64,000 nucleotides of DNA from contig NZ_CP009048.1 in NCBI RefSeq assembly GCF_000746525.1, positions 2,845,501 to 2,909,500 on the forward strand, written 5' to 3'. Source of the DNA: Pseudomonas alkylphenolica. GTDB taxonomy: Bacteria > Pseudomonadota > Gammaproteobacteria > Pseudomonadales > Pseudomonadaceae. Both the position numbers and the translations under genes were made by a program. The notes below the pieces were generated by a model. It was not told where the DNA came from. It did no database searches and was given only the letters and a program-made list of their open reading frames with translations. Shown here one piece after another: positions 63,894-64,000 of this stretch (positions are counted from its first letter, which is position 1; each line of letters opens with the position of its first letter).

Positions 63894-64000
63894 TCAAAAA
63901 GTGGTTTTTACGGTCAGGTACAGCGCGCCACGGTCCTCAGTGGTCGCCCCGCCGCCAGAGAAAGAGGCATAGCCTCCGCCGTAGCAGGTGTAATCCTGCT
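63894..64000 (-). CDS. DUF1302 outer-membrane barrel, module 2 (C-terminal 34 residues, partial)
   Basis: The frame ends DRGALYLTVKTTF-stop, a final beta-strand with terminal Phe as in outer-membrane proteins; CYGGGYASFSGGGATTEDRG precedes it. Position before DUF1329 and the shared end pattern with 7581-9455 identify it as the DUF1302 partner. The rest lies beyond the window. Confidence 0.75.
   Translation of the reverse strand, partial: QDYTCYGGGYASFSGGGATTEDRGALYLTVKTTF

Overview
The window is a GC-rich gammaproteobacterial chromosome segment that reads as Pseudomonas, most like the P. putida group. The grounds are a GTG-started acnB, DUF6124 proteins, REP palindromes built on gtgggagcgggcttgcc, and the style of the DUF1302/DUF1329 operons. 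All coordinates and residue counts come from reading the sequence; no database search was run.

Layout. 1-2643: tail of an unknown gene, a terminator, a type I sulfatase and a second terminator. 2649-9455: minus-strand operon DUF1302 > DUF1329 > YCF48/BNR > MMPL/RND exporter. 9804-13984: zinc-type alcohol dehydrogenase, cupin dioxygenase and an eight-haem cytochrome with HEAT and TPR repeats, all minus strand. 14147-18381: an accessory patch with a truncated MalT/LuxR regulator, a frameshifted and truncated patatin, a new-looking polytopic membrane protein, a sliver of an IS1182-type transposase and a dTMP-kinase-like P-loop protein. 18444-22300: AraC regulator, alpha/beta hydrolase and WS/DGAT acyltransferase. 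22368-28220: a ghost of a DUF1704 gene start, then a gutted two-partner-secretion/CDI locus. 28765-33034: acnB, a secreted endonuclease I and a glycine-zipper protein. 33158-36702: DUF1704 peptidase, two 90 % identical DUF6124 genes with duplicated leaders, and a periplasmic protein. 36927-42210: patatin lipase, MscS channel, lipoprotein, DUF3015 protein and a decayed EmrAB-type pump. 42297-43090: a roughly 800-bp imperfect inverted repeat with a REP pair at its centre. 43132-45242: bufferin/HvfA-type RiPP metallophore operon whose precursor carries an EF-hand pair. 45576-54106: insecticidal toxin complex genes, TcB intact and TcA-like frameshifted. 54513-64000: zinc-ribbon membrane protein, then a second DUF1302 > DUF1329 > YCF48 > MMPL operon that continues into an acyl-CoA dehydrogenase and an AlkK-like acyl-CoA ligase.

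How the parts work together. The two MMPL/DUF operons are paralogous and probably handle hydrophobic or amphipathic substrates at the envelope. One sits beside a sulfatase, the other is coupled to fatty-acid activation and oxidation. The WS/DGAT acyltransferase, the lipases and the acyl-CoA enzymes give the window a lipid theme. The bufferin operon is a compact metal-sequestration system (precursor, MNIO enzyme, DUF2063 partner). Much of the remaining accessory content is decaying: at least nine genes carry frameshifts, nonsense codons or deletion junctions.
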